From: Tissierellaceae bacterium
Lineage (GTDB): Bacteria; Bacillota; Clostridia; Tissierellales; Tissierellaceae
DNA length: 64,000 bases
Assembly: GCA_023229175.1 (NCBI GenBank)
Contig: JALNZV010000010.1
Span: 9,312-73,311 of the forward strand
Direction of reading: 5' to 3'
Shown: one piece after another, positions 39,662 through 49,922 of the stretch
Numbering within the stretch: the stretch's first letter is position 1
How the letters are laid out: each line of letters starts with the position of its first letter
Made by a program: the position numbers and the translations under genes
The notes under the pieces: generated by a model
The model's database searches: none
What the model was told of the DNA's origin: nothing
What the model saw: only the letters and a program-made list of their open reading frames with translations

Positions 39662-42600
39662 ATGTTATCAAAATTTAGCGTTAGAAAACCGTATACAATA
39701 GTTGTAGCAGTAGTTTTAATATTATTATTAGGTAGCATATCTTTTATCAATCTACAAACAGATTTATTGCCTAGTATCGAGTTGCCTTATTTAGTTGTAA
39801 TGACAAACTATATAGGAGCCAGCCCAGAAGAAGTTGAAATGGTAGTCACAAGGCCTATTGAACAGGTAGTAGCTACTGCCAGCAATATAAAAAACATAAA
39901 TTCCATATCTAGGGAAAACTCTTCCATAGTAATAATGGAATTCGATAACGATGTAAATATGGATTCGGCCATTATCGAGATAAATAGTAACCTAGACATG
40001 ATTAAGGGAATGTGGAGTGATTCCATATCATCGCCCATGATAATAAAGATGAATCCAGATATGCTGCCCATAGGTATTTTTTCTGTGGACATGGAAGATA
40101 TGGATGTAGTTCAAGTGTCGAATTTTGTGGAGCAAAAAATAACTCCTGAATTGGAGTCCATATCTGGAGTGGCATCGGTGTCTGCCGTAGGGCTTATAGA
40201 TGAAAAAATAGAAGTATATCTGTCATCTGAAAAGATTGAAAAACTAAACGACAAAGTATTAGATAGGGTGGATAGGGAATTAAGTAAAGCAGGAGATGAA
40301 TTAGACAAGGCTAAAAGAGAAATCTTAGATGGAAAGGCAAAATTAGCAGAAGAAGAAAGAAAACAAAGAGAAAAACTAATTGAAGGGGAAAAGGCCATAC
40401 TGGCGGCCAAGGAAAAGATGGCTGAGGGAGAGCAGGCCTTAAATGCGGGGATAGATGAATTAAATAAAAATATATCCCTAATAGAAGAGGGACTAAAGGT
40501 ACCGGGTTTGTCAGAAGAGGAGAGGAAAATGGGAGAAACCATGGCCCTGTCCTTACATGAAAAGCTGGCTGAATTGGAATTGCAGAAATCTGCATTAATT
40601 GAATCCAAAAATGAGCTATTAAGCCAAGAAGAGCAAATAGCACAAGGAAAAGCTATGCTAGATGGGGAAATGGAAAAAGCAAGGACACAATTGGAGCAGG
40701 GAGAGAAAACTTTAGAAGAGAAGACTAGGGAATTTGAAGATGCCAAAGAAAAGGCCTTTAAACAAGCCTCCTTAGATGGGATAATTACAGAAAAGATGAT
40801 ATCGGGCATATTAGCAGCTCAAAACTTTTCCATGCCTGCAGGCTATATATATGAAGAAGAATCCGATTATATAGTGAAAATAGGAGATAAGATTAAGGAT
40901 ATTGAGGAAATAGGAAATTTGCTCCTATTTGACACAGGGGATGAAGCTGTAGGGAAGATATATTTAAAGGATGTAGCAGATATAGATTATATAGATAATT
41001 CTGAGGATATATACGCCAAAATCAACGGAAATAACGGCGTAATACTGACCTTCCAAAAGCAAAGCAATTTTGCCACCACCGAGGTCTCCAAAAACATCTC
41101 CAGCAAGATGAAGGATTTAGAAAATGAGAATGCAGGTTTAAACTTTACTGCTTTGATGGATCAGGGGATTTATATAGATATAGTAGTGGATTCAGTACTG
41201 GAAAACCTAATTTACGGTGGAATACTAGCCATTTTAATACTTATAGTGTTCCTTAGGGATATAAAGCCTACATTTATAATAGCTGTGTCTATACCAATAA
41301 GTATTGTATTTGCCATTGCTATGATGTATTTTACGGGAGTAACTATAAATATCATATCACTAGGTGGATTGGCCCTAGGCGTAGGTATGCTGGTGGATAA
41401 CTCCATTGTAGTAATAGAAAATATCTACAGGCTCAGAAATGAGGGCATGAATGCCATAGAGGCCTCCATAGAGGGTGCAAGGGAAGTATCAGGTGCCATA
41501 ATAGCATCTACCTTAACTACGGTGTCCGTATTTTTGCCCATAGTATTTACAAAGGGCATATCGAAGGAACTATTTACTGACATGGGTCTGACCATTTTCT
41601 ATTCTCTATTAGCTTCATTGTTAGTAGCCCTTACACTGGTTCCCACCATGGCATCTACCATGCTTAAAAACCCTAAGGAGAAAGAAGATAAACTATTTAA
41701 TAGATTTATAATATCCTATGAAAAGATACTGAGATGGTCATTAGACCATAGGTTCATAGTCATGGTTTTGGTAGTGGGACTATTGGCCTTGTCCGGAGCT
41801 TTAGCTGTCAATATGGGCACTGCATTTATTCCAGAGATGGATAGTCCTCAAATGTCCCTAAGTATGGAAATGCCAAAGGGCAGCAGCTTCCAAGAAGCTA
41901 CAGAGATGGCAGATATAATAGTTGACAGGATTAGTACCATAGACAATATAGACACCATTGGGGCATATCAGGGTAATGGAATGTCCATGGCAGGTTTAGG
42001 CGGCGGAGGAGGAAATAACGGAAATTCTGTGTCCATGTATTTAATATTAGATGAAGATAAAAAGATAGATAATAGGGATATAGAAAATCAAATAATGAAA
42101 CTAACAGAGGACCTAGATGTAAACGTAACTGTACATTCCTCAGATATGGACATGAGTGCTTTAGGTGGCTCAGGTATCGAGGTATTGGTTAAGGGGAGAG
42201 AAATAGACCATATAAGAAAATACGCAGAGGAAATAGGACAAATCCTAGAAAATACTGAGGGAGTAGAAGAAGTAAATATAGGGGCAGATGTCAGTTTAGA
42301 GGAAATTAGAATTACTGTCCACAAGGAAAAGGCCATGGAAGAAGGATTGACAGTTGCACAAGTATTTGGAGAATTAAGCTCCCTGTTGTCTACGGGCAAG
42401 TCGGCTACAACATTGTCTTTATCCAATAAGGATTATCCCGTAATAGTAGTAGACGGAGAAAAAGATGAAATAGGGAAAGGGGATATAGAGAACCTAACCA
42501 TTATAGCAAATAAAAATGGAGAAGAAAAAGAAATTAAAATAGGGGATATAGCTGATGTAAGGGAGGAAAAGGGCCTAACATCCATAAGGAGAAAATCCCA

Positions 42601-43273
42601 AGAAAGATATATTTCTGTAAATGGAACCATAGACAAGGATTACAACATCGGCTTAGTGTCTAGGGATTTTGAAAGGGAATTAAGAGACTATAGGTTGCCA
42701 GATGGGTATAGCCTAGAGGTATCAGGTGAGAACAAGATGATAAAAGATGCCATGAGGGATTTAGTATTGATGATTGCCCTTGCCATTGCCTTTATTTATC
42801 TAATCATGGTGGCAGAATTTCAGTCACTATTGTCTCCATTTATAGTGATGTTTACCATACCCTTGGCATTTACGGGAGGATTTATAGCCCTTTCCATTAC
42901 AAAATACGACATATCCGTCATATCCATGTTAGGTTTTCTAGTACTGTCGGGGGTTGTCGTAAACAATGGAATAGTTTTTGTGGATTACACCAATCAGTTA
43001 AGGGAAAAAGGCATGGAACTAATGGAAGCCCTAGTATTGACTGGAAAGACGAGGATGAGGCCAATACTTATGACTGCCTTGACTACTATTTTAGGTTTAT
43101 CGACCTTGTCCATGGGAGTCGGCGTCGGTGCAGAAATGATTCAGCCCTTAGCCATTACGGCGATTGGTGGACTTACCTATGCAACAATATTGACCTTAGT
43201 TGTGGTGCCCATAATGTACAGCGTATTCCATAAGAAAAAAATAAGGAAGCATTCCTTAGAGGAGGAGAATTAA
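39662..43273 (+). CDS. RND-family exporter with a coiled-coil insertion
   Basis: This 1203-residue proton-driven exporter of the HAE1/AcrB-like type has a first membrane helix at about residues 12-28 and two large extracytoplasmic loops. The TM4-type motif GGLALGVGMLVDNSIVVIEN places the proton-relay Asp near residue 578. The second half repeats the layout. Residues about 195-368 form a long Ala/Glu/Lys coiled coil inserted in the first outer domain, longer than in Gram-negative RND pumps. No membrane-fusion or outer-membrane partner is encoded nearby, as expected for a Gram-positive-type cell. It ends directly before the TetR gene. The substrate is unknown. Confidence 0.92.
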   Translation: MLSKFSVRKPYTIVVAVVLILLLGSISFINLQTDLLPSIELPYLVVMTNYIGASPEEVEMVVTRPIEQVVATASNIKNINSISRENSSIVIMEFDNDVNMDSAIIEINSNLDMIKGMWSDSISSPMIIKMNPDMLPIGIFSVDMEDMDVVQVSNFVEQKITPELESISGVASVSAVGLIDEKIEVYLSSEKIEKLNDKVLDRVDRELSKAGDELDKAKREILDGKAKLAEEERKQREKLIEGEKAILAAKEKMAEGEQALNAGIDELNKNISLIEEGLKVPGLSEEERKMGETMALSLHEKLAELELQKSALIESKNELLSQEEQIAQGKAMLDGEMEKARTQLEQGEKTLEEKTREFEDAKEKAFKQASLDGIITEKMISGILAAQNFSMPAGYIYEEESDYIVKIGDKIKDIEEIGNLLLFDTGDEAVGKIYLKDVADIDYIDNSEDIYAKINGNNGVILTFQKQSNFATTEVSKNISSKMKDLENENAGLNFTALMDQGIYIDIVVDSVLENLIYGGILAILILIVFLRDIKPTFIIAVSIPISIVFAIAMMYFTGVTINIISLGGLALGVGMLVDNSIVVIENIYRLRNEGMNAIEASIEGAREVSGAIIASTLTTVSVFLPIVFTKGISKELFTDMGLTIFYSLLASLLVALTLVPTMASTMLKNPKEKEDKLFNRFIISYEKILRWSLDHRFIVMVLVVGLLALSGALAVNMGTAFIPEMDSPQMSLSMEMPKGSSFQEATEMADIIVDRISTIDNIDTIGAYQGNGMSMAGLGGGGGNNGNSVSMYLILDEDKKIDNRDIENQIMKLTEDLDVNVTVHSSDMDMSALGGSGIEVLVKGREIDHIRKYAEEIGQILENTEGVEEVNIGADVSLEEIRITVHKEKAMEEGLTVAQVFGELSSLLSTGKSATTLSLSNKDYPVIVVDGEKDEIGKGDIENLTIIANKNGEEKEIKIGDIADVREEKGLTSIRRKSQERYISVNGTIDKDYNIGLVSRDFERELRDYRLPDGYSLEVSGENKMIKDAMRDLVLMIALAIAFIYLIMVAEFQSLLSPFIVMFTIPLAFTGGFIALSITKYDISVISMLGFLVLSGVVVNNGIVFVDYTNQLREKGMELMEALVLTGKTRMRPILMTALTTILGLSTLSMGVGVGAEMIQPLAITAIGGLTYATILTLVVVPIMYSVFHKKKIRKHSLEEEN

Positions 43274-43882
43274 ATGGCAGAGATAAAATACTCCGAAAAG
43301 GAAATATCCATATTCAACGGATTGATAAATCTGATGAAAGAGGGAATAAATCCATATGCAATAAAGGTTTCTGACATCGCAAAGGCAGCTGACATAGGTA
43401 AGGGGACCATATACGATTATTTTGATTCCAAAGAAGAGGTTATATCCAAGGCCATTGTATATAGCATAGGGGAAGAAATTAGGCTGATTACTGAAAAAGT
43501 AAGGGATAAGGATAAATTTAAGGATAGGTACTATGCAATACTTGAAATCATAGGGGAAAGCCATAAAAAGAAATTGTCAACCTTAGGTATGCTGTTGTCT
43601 TCAGGGGGTATAGATAAGTTTTACGAATCCCTAAAGGACAAGGAATGTGCCATATCGGATTTTATAGATTTAATAAATGGGGAAATAGTCCAGCTTTTAA
43701 ACCTGGGAATACAAGAAAAGAAAATAGAATCTAAGGAGACTATGGAGTACAAGATAATGGCAGTAATAGGCAGTATGCACTCCTTCTCCTATTACTATAA
43801 TAATAAATCCCTGCATAAAAAATTGACTACAGAGGATGCTAAGGACATGGCCTATAAGATTTTATTGAAGTCACTAAGTTAG
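43274..43882 (+). CDS. TetR/AcrR-family transcriptional regulator
   Basis: This 202-residue regulator has an N-terminal helix-turn-helix at about residues 25-55 (VSDIAKAADIGKGTIYDYF) and a helical ligand domain. It starts directly after the RND stop codon, with GAGGAGGAG inside the end of that gene, so the two are coupled. It probably binds the palindrome at 39613-39638 and represses the operon, including itself. Confidence 0.92.
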   Translation: MAEIKYSEKEISIFNGLINLMKEGINPYAIKVSDIAKAADIGKGTIYDYFDSKEEVISKAIVYSIGEEIRLITEKVRDKDKFKDRYYAILEIIGESHKKKLSTLGMLLSSGGIDKFYESLKDKECAISDFIDLINGEIVQLLNLGIQEKKIESKETMEYKIMAVIGSMHSFSYYYNNKSLHKKLTTEDAKDMAYKILLKSLS

Positions 43883-43912
43883 AAATACTATGTAGATTAA
43901 AAGGAGAAAAAC

Positions 43913-44785
43913 ATGGAATACAAAATAATCGCAGAAGACGACAAATTGATATTAAAGGATATAAAAAGCTTTGAGCCTAAGCATATATTTGAATGTGGTC
44001 AGGCCTTTAGGTGGACTGCAGAGGAAAATACATCCTATACTACCATAGCCTATGGGAAAGTATTAAATGTCAAAAAAGAAGGTCCAGACCTTATTTTAAA
44101 GGGTAGCAACCTATACGACTTTGACCTTATATGGAAGGATTACTTCGACCTAAATAGAGATTATGAAGAGATAAAAAACCGATTGTCAAGGGACCCCATA
44201 TTAAGGGAAGCAATGGAATTTGGTCATGGTATCAGGATATTAAATCAAGAGCCCTTTGAGACCACCATATCATTTATCATATCTGCCAACAATCAAATAC
44301 CTAGGATTAAAAAATCCATTGAGCTCATATCCAAGTACTATGGGGAGAAAATAGAAGGAAGTGAGTTCTATAGTTTCCCCAGCCCTATGGCCCTATCAAA
44401 GGCAGATCCAAAGGATTTAAAGGAATTGACAAAGGTGGGATTTAGAGCAGAGCGAATAGTGGAGACTTCAAAGATTATTGCCCGGGGTGAATTGGACTTG
44501 GACAGTATATTTGGGCTAAGAAAAGACCAAGGAAAGGAAGCCCTGATGACATTGCCAGGTGTGGGGCCAAAGGTGTCCGACTGTATACTTCTCTTTGCCT
44601 ACGGAAAAGGGGATGCATTTCCCGTAGACGTATGGGTCAAAAGGGTAATGGAACACTTTTATCTAAAAAAGGAGACAAATGTAAAGTTAATCGGATCCTA
44701 TGGAGCGGAGATTTTTGGGGATCTTGCAGGATTTGCACAGCAGTATTTATTTTATTATGCTAGGGAGTTGGGAATAGGAAAGTAA
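43913..44785 (+). CDS. 8-oxoguanine DNA glycosylase (OGG1-like)
   Basis: This 290-residue HhH-GPD base-excision repair enzyme has an OGG1-type N-terminal domain (about residues 1-110, with FECGQAFRW) and the helix-hairpin-helix LPGVGPKVSDCILLFAYGKG near residue 222. The Lys in GPKVSDC is the expected catalytic lysine, and the Asp in FPVDVWVKR is the conserved catalytic aspartate. It likely removes 8-oxoguanine opposite C and cuts the strand. It is probably transcribed with the TetR gene 30 bp upstream. Confidence 0.93.
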   Translation: MEYKIIAEDDKLILKDIKSFEPKHIFECGQAFRWTAEENTSYTTIAYGKVLNVKKEGPDLILKGSNLYDFDLIWKDYFDLNRDYEEIKNRLSRDPILREAMEFGHGIRILNQEPFETTISFIISANNQIPRIKKSIELISKYYGEKIEGSEFYSFPSPMALSKADPKDLKELTKVGFRAERIVETSKIIARGELDLDSIFGLRKDQGKEALMTLPGVGPKVSDCILLFAYGKGDAFPVDVWVKRVMEHFYLKKETNVKLIGSYGAEIFGDLAGFAQQYLFYYARELGIGK

Positions 44786-44871
44786 ATTTAAATAATTATG
44801 TGGAAATTTCCCCTAAAATGGTGTATCCTTAACAAAGAACAACCATAAGCAAAAGATTGAGGGGGATAATT

Positions 44872-45567
44872 ATGCTAGGGACAATAGTAAATGTAGCAGC
44901 AGTTATAGGAGGATCCATAATAGGCATTTTGCTGAAGAAGGGAATTAAGGAAGAATATAAGAATACCGTAATGGATGGAATAGCTTTGGCAGTTTTAGTC
45001 ATAGGAATCATGGGAAGTATAAAATCTGAGAATTTAATCTTAGTAATAGGAAGCATAGGTATAGGGAGCGTAGTAGGGGAAATCATAGGTATAGAGGATA
45101 AACTAGATAACCTTGGCAATTCCCTGCAAATGAAATTTGGAGGTAAAGACAGCAACTTTTCCAAGGGGTTTGTCACGGCATCTTTAGTATTTTGCGTTGG
45201 AGCCATGGCCATAGTAGGGGCGTTGGAGTCGGGTATACAGGGGAATCATGAAACTTTGTTTGCCAAATCTGTTATAGACGGATTTACTTCTATTATATTT
45301 GCGTCCACCTTGGGTATTGGAGTTGCCTTCTCATCCATAGTCATACTAATCTATCAGGGAGGCATAGCATTGTTGGCGAATTTCGTAAAAGATTTCTTGA
45401 CTCCAGAGGTAATAAATGAAATGTCTGCCATAGGAAGTATTTTAATCATGGCTATCGGAATAAATATATTGGGATTGAAGAAAATAAGGGTGGGAAACAT
45501 GCTTCCAGCAATCTTTATTCCCATTTTATACTACGCATTGGTAAATATAAGTAATATAATAAGATAA
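44872..45567 (+). CDS. DUF554 family membrane protein
   Basis: This 231-residue protein has about six or seven hydrophobic helices. Family-like segments are MLGTIVNVAAVIGGSIIG at the start and FCVGAMAIVGALESGIQGN near residue 105. It is possibly a small-molecule or ion transporter; the function is not established. ATG at 44872 is chosen because TTGAGGGGGA lies just upstream, so the TTG at 44857 is not the start. Confidence 0.9.
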   Translation: MLGTIVNVAAVIGGSIIGILLKKGIKEEYKNTVMDGIALAVLVIGIMGSIKSENLILVIGSIGIGSVVGEIIGIEDKLDNLGNSLQMKFGGKDSNFSKGFVTASLVFCVGAMAIVGALESGIQGNHETLFAKSVIDGFTSIIFASTLGIGVAFSSIVILIYQGGIALLANFVKDFLTPEVINEMSAIGSILIMAIGINILGLKKIRVGNMLPAIFIPILYYALVNISNIIR

Positions 45568-45601
45568 AGAGAGAAAAATAAAGAAACATAAAGATAAATG
45601 G

Positions 45602-45638
45602 ATAATAAGGTATTATTTAGTAAATAATACCTTATTAT
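45602..45638. repeat. 37-bp near-perfect palindrome
   Basis: Arms of 18 bases (ATAATAAGGTATTATTTA and its complement) flank a single central base. It follows the DUF554 gene and precedes the groESL control region. No T-run follows, so it is not a classic terminator; it could act as an RNA hairpin in either direction. Confidence 0.8.
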
Positions 45639-45696
45639 GGTGAAATTTGAAACTTGATTACATACTTTGATTTAAGTAACATATATTATGTACACA

Positions 45697-45723
45697 TTAG
45701 CACTCACTAGCAATGAGTGCTAA
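45697..45723 (+). promoter_or_regulatory. CIRCE operator of groESL
   Basis: TTAGCACTC-N9-GAGTGCTAA is a perfect CIRCE element, the binding site of the heat-shock repressor HrcA, 44 bp before groES. A weak TTGATT-17-TAACAT promoter candidate lies at 45654-45682. Confidence 0.98.
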
Positions 45724-45767
45724 TAAAATAAAGAAATAAAATTTTATTAACATAAGGAGGTAGTAAA

Positions 45768-46049
45768 ATGAATTTAAAACCTTTGGGAGATAGGATTATA
45801 ATCAAAAAGGTTGAAGCCGAAGAAAAGACAAAGGGTGGTATAGTACTGCCAAATTCAGCAAAGGAGCAGCCACAAATAGCTGAAATACTTGCTGTTGGCC
45901 CTGATATTGCCGAGGACGAAAAGAAGAAAGAACAAATAAAAGTTGGCGACAAGGTGCTGTTTTCAAAGTATTCAGGTACTGAGATTAAGGTAGACGGAGA
46001 AGAATTGACCATAATAAAACTAATGGATATATTGGCAGTTGTAGAGTAA
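45768..46049 (+). CDS. groES: co-chaperonin GroES
   Basis: This 93-residue heptameric lid of the GroEL chamber opens MNLKPLGDRIIIKKVEAEEKT-like, with the mobile loop TKGGIVLPNSAKE at about residues 23-35. AAGGAGG precedes the ATG. It is in an operon with groEL under CIRCE/HrcA control. Confidence 0.98.
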   Translation: MNLKPLGDRIIIKKVEAEEKTKGGIVLPNSAKEQPQIAEILAVGPDIAEDEKKKEQIKVGDKVLFSKYSGTEIKVDGEELTIIKLMDILAVVE

Positions 46050-46074
46050 ATTTTAAAAAGGAGTGTGTGAATAG

Positions 46075-47712
<1,638 letters not shown>

Positions 47713-47744
47713 CAAACATAGTTTGCTAACACCTTGCTAACATT

Positions 47745-47790
47745 GGAGGTTTCTCATTAGATTTGAAAACTTTTGAGAAGCCTCTTTTTT
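47745..47790 (+). terminator. intrinsic terminator of groESL
   Basis: GAGGTTTCTCA pairs with TGAGAAGCCTC (one G:U) around a loop of about 18 bases, followed by TTTTTT. Confidence 0.88.
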
Positions 47791-47924
47791 ATTTACTTGG
47801 AGATATTTCCACTGTCGAAATATTTAGAATTGTGAAAAAAATATTCTTCTTGAAAAATTGACAAAAAGGATGTAATATTAATAAAAGAATACATTTTATC
47901 TATAATAAGTGGAGGTGCATTTTC

Positions 47925-48476
47925 ATAAACAAGCATAAAATCTATATATTACTTACCCATAGTGGTTCCTGGTTGGCTAGATTTATCAACATTTATACGA
48001 AAGAGCCCTATACTCATGTATCCATAGCTTTTGACGAGGAGTTAAAGGAATTATATAGTTTTGGAAGGCTTAGGCCAGAGAACCCAATCTACGGAGGTTT
48101 TGTAAAAGAAGATATAGTGAATGGAACATATGCTAGGTTTCCAAACACCCTTTGCGCCTTGTATTCATTGGAAATAGATCAGAGGCAATACGAACAATTA
48201 CTTTTAGAATTGGAAAAGTTTAAGAGGGATGGAGAAAAGTACGGCTATAATTTCATTGGACTCTTTGGAGTCATGGTAAATTATCCTGTCGAAAGGAAAT
48301 ATAATTACTTCTGTTCCCAGTTTGTATCATCTTTATTGGCCAATAGCGGCATTGAATTAATTAACAAGCAGGCGGCCCTCACATCCCCTAGGGACTTTAG
48401 GGAATGTAGAAAACTCAACCTTATATACGAAGGAGAATTGCAGGATTATAGCTTGAAGCAATCATTTAACTTTTAA
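47925..48476 (+). CDS. papain-like cysteine hydrolase (YiiX/NlpC-P60 type) with AUA start
   Basis: The conserved protein begins well before the first usual start codon (TTG 47973). Codons from 47925 read NKHKIYILLTHSGSWLARF after the first codon, and the frame carries a family-like N-terminus. GGAGGTG at 47911-47917 sits seven bases before ATA at 47925, so translation probably begins at AUA. This gives 183 residues. Candidate catalytic residues are His in YTHVSIAFDEEL (near residue 31) and Cys in YNYFCSQFVSSLL (near residue 130). The fold suggests a permuted NlpC/P60-like amidase or peptidase; the substrate is unknown. A sequencing or assembly error at the ATG is the alternative. Confidence 0.75.
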   Translation: MNKHKIYILLTHSGSWLARFINIYTKEPYTHVSIAFDEELKELYSFGRLRPENPIYGGFVKEDIVNGTYARFPNTLCALYSLEIDQRQYEQLLLELEKFKRDGEKYGYNFIGLFGVMVNYPVERKYNYFCSQFVSSLLANSGIELINKQAALTSPRDFRECRKLNLIYEGELQDYSLKQSFNF

Positions 48477-48492
48477 TAATGGAAAGACATGT

Positions 48493-48530
48493 AAAACTGT
48501 TGACAAGTATTGTCAACAGTTTTACTTTAA
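48493..48530 (+). terminator. terminator-like stem after the hydrolase gene
   Basis: AAAACTGTTGACA / TGTCAACAGTTTT is a perfect 13-bp stem with a five-base loop. The T-run is broken (TTTTACTTT). Confidence 0.75.
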
Positions 48531-48645
48531 CTATATCTTGACTTTAAACAGCCAGAGGAGTAATATATTAAGAGTGAGATACTTTGAGTTTCGAAGTATA
48601 ATACTGGCCAAATTAAAAGGCCAAATTGAAAAGGAGGAGATTTTT

Positions 48646-49863
48646 GTGTTTAAAAGGGTGTTATTAGTTGCACTAACCCTAATGATGGTATTGAGCCTTG
48701 CAGCATGTAATCAAGGTTCCGACTTACCAGCAGACGGTGGAGATGAAGGTAAGATTCATATAGGTATCGTTACTGGTACAGTATCACAAGGGGAAGACGA
48801 ACTACGTGGTGCTGAGGCAATGATTGCAAAGTATGGAGATGCTGATGAGGGCGGCATGATCAAACACGTTACTTATCCAGACAACTTCATGCAAGAACAA
48901 GAGACTACAATTGCACAAATTGTAGGACTTTCTGATGACCCAAATATGAAGGTTATCGTAGTAAATCAAGCAGTACCTGGAACATCAGCAGCTTTCAAGC
49001 AAATTCGCGAAAGACGTCCTGATATTATCCTATTAGCTAATTCATCACAAGAAGATGTTGCTATGATAGAGGCTGCAGCTGACTTGGTTATAGATCCAGA
49101 CAATATCAACAGGGGATACCTTATGATATTAGCAGCAAAGAAAATGGGCGCAGAAACCTTCGTTCACGTATCATTCCCAAGACATATGAGTATAGAACTA
49201 TTGTCTGAAAGAAGAAATATCATGGAGGAAGCTTGTAAGGACTTAGGTCTTGAATTTGCAGACGAGACAGCACCAGACCCAATGAGTGACGTTGGAATAC
49301 CAGGAGCACAACAATTCATACTAGAACAAATGCCAGCATGGGTAGAAAAATACGGCGAGAATACTGTATTTTTCCCAACAAATGACGCTCATACTGAACC
49401 ATTACTAAAGATGGCAGCAGAACTAGGCGCTATGTTCGTAGAGCCTGACCTACCTTCACCAATAATGGGCTATCCAGGAGCATTCGGCATAGATTTAAAG
49501 GAAGAAGCTGGAGATTGGCCAGCAATCCTTAAGAAAGTCGAAGCTGCTGTAATAGAAGCAGGCGGCGAAGGCAGAATGGGTACATGGGCCTATTCATTTG
49601 GATATACTGGAACTCAAGCTTTAGTTGAATATGGTAAGCAAGTGGTGGAAGGTACAATGGAAGCAGGAAACCTAGACGATGTCCTAGAGGCATTCATCAT
49701 GTACACACCTGGTGCAGAGTGGAACGGTTCATGGTTCTACAACAAGGTAACAGGTGAAGAAGCCAAGAACCACGTCATGATTTACCAAGACACTTATGTA
49801 TTTGGCGAAGGCTATATAGGCAATACAGACGAAGTAGTGCCAGATAAATACAAAGATTTATAG
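48646..49863 (+). CDS. DUF3798 substrate-binding lipoprotein
   Basis: This 405-residue exported lipoprotein has the signal peptide FKRVLLVALTLMMVLSLAAC with the lipobox LAAC, so Cys21 becomes the lipidated N-terminus. The mature protein has the two-domain periplasmic-binding fold with IHIGIVTGTVSQGEDELRG and LPSPIMGYPGAFGIDL, the DUF3798 pattern. It lies directly before an ABC ATPase and two permeases of the sugar/nucleoside type, so it is their ligand receptor. The ligand is unknown. The frame is open from 48538, but AAGGAGG at about 48631-48637 and the signal peptide fix the GTG at 48646. Confidence 0.88.
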   Translation: MFKRVLLVALTLMMVLSLAACNQGSDLPADGGDEGKIHIGIVTGTVSQGEDELRGAEAMIAKYGDADEGGMIKHVTYPDNFMQEQETTIAQIVGLSDDPNMKVIVVNQAVPGTSAAFKQIRERRPDIILLANSSQEDVAMIEAAADLVIDPDNINRGYLMILAAKKMGAETFVHVSFPRHMSIELLSERRNIMEEACKDLGLEFADETAPDPMSDVGIPGAQQFILEQMPAWVEKYGENTVFFPTNDAHTEPLLKMAAELGAMFVEPDLPSPIMGYPGAFGIDLKEEAGDWPAILKKVEAAVIEAGGEGRMGTWAYSFGYTGTQALVEYGKQVVEGTMEAGNLDDVLEAFIMYTPGAEWNGSWFYNKVTGEEAKNHVMIYQDTYVFGEGYIGNTDEVVPDKYKDL

Positions 49864-49872
49864 AATAAAATT

Positions 49873-49899
49873 TTGGGACGGTCTTTTAGACCGTTCCAA
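49873..49899 (+). other. intercistronic stem between binding protein and ATPase genes
   Basis: TTGGGACGGTC / GACCGTTCCAA forms a strong stem (one G:U) with a five-base loop and no T-run. Stems here commonly stabilise the upstream mRNA so the binding protein is made in excess. Confidence 0.7.
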
Positions 49900-49922
49900 A
49901 TGTATTATAGATAAGAGGTGAA

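Noticed and set aside
40111..40809. A 232-codon minus-strand frame inside the RND gene
   Set aside because: Antisense of the coiled-coil insertion; no independent signals.
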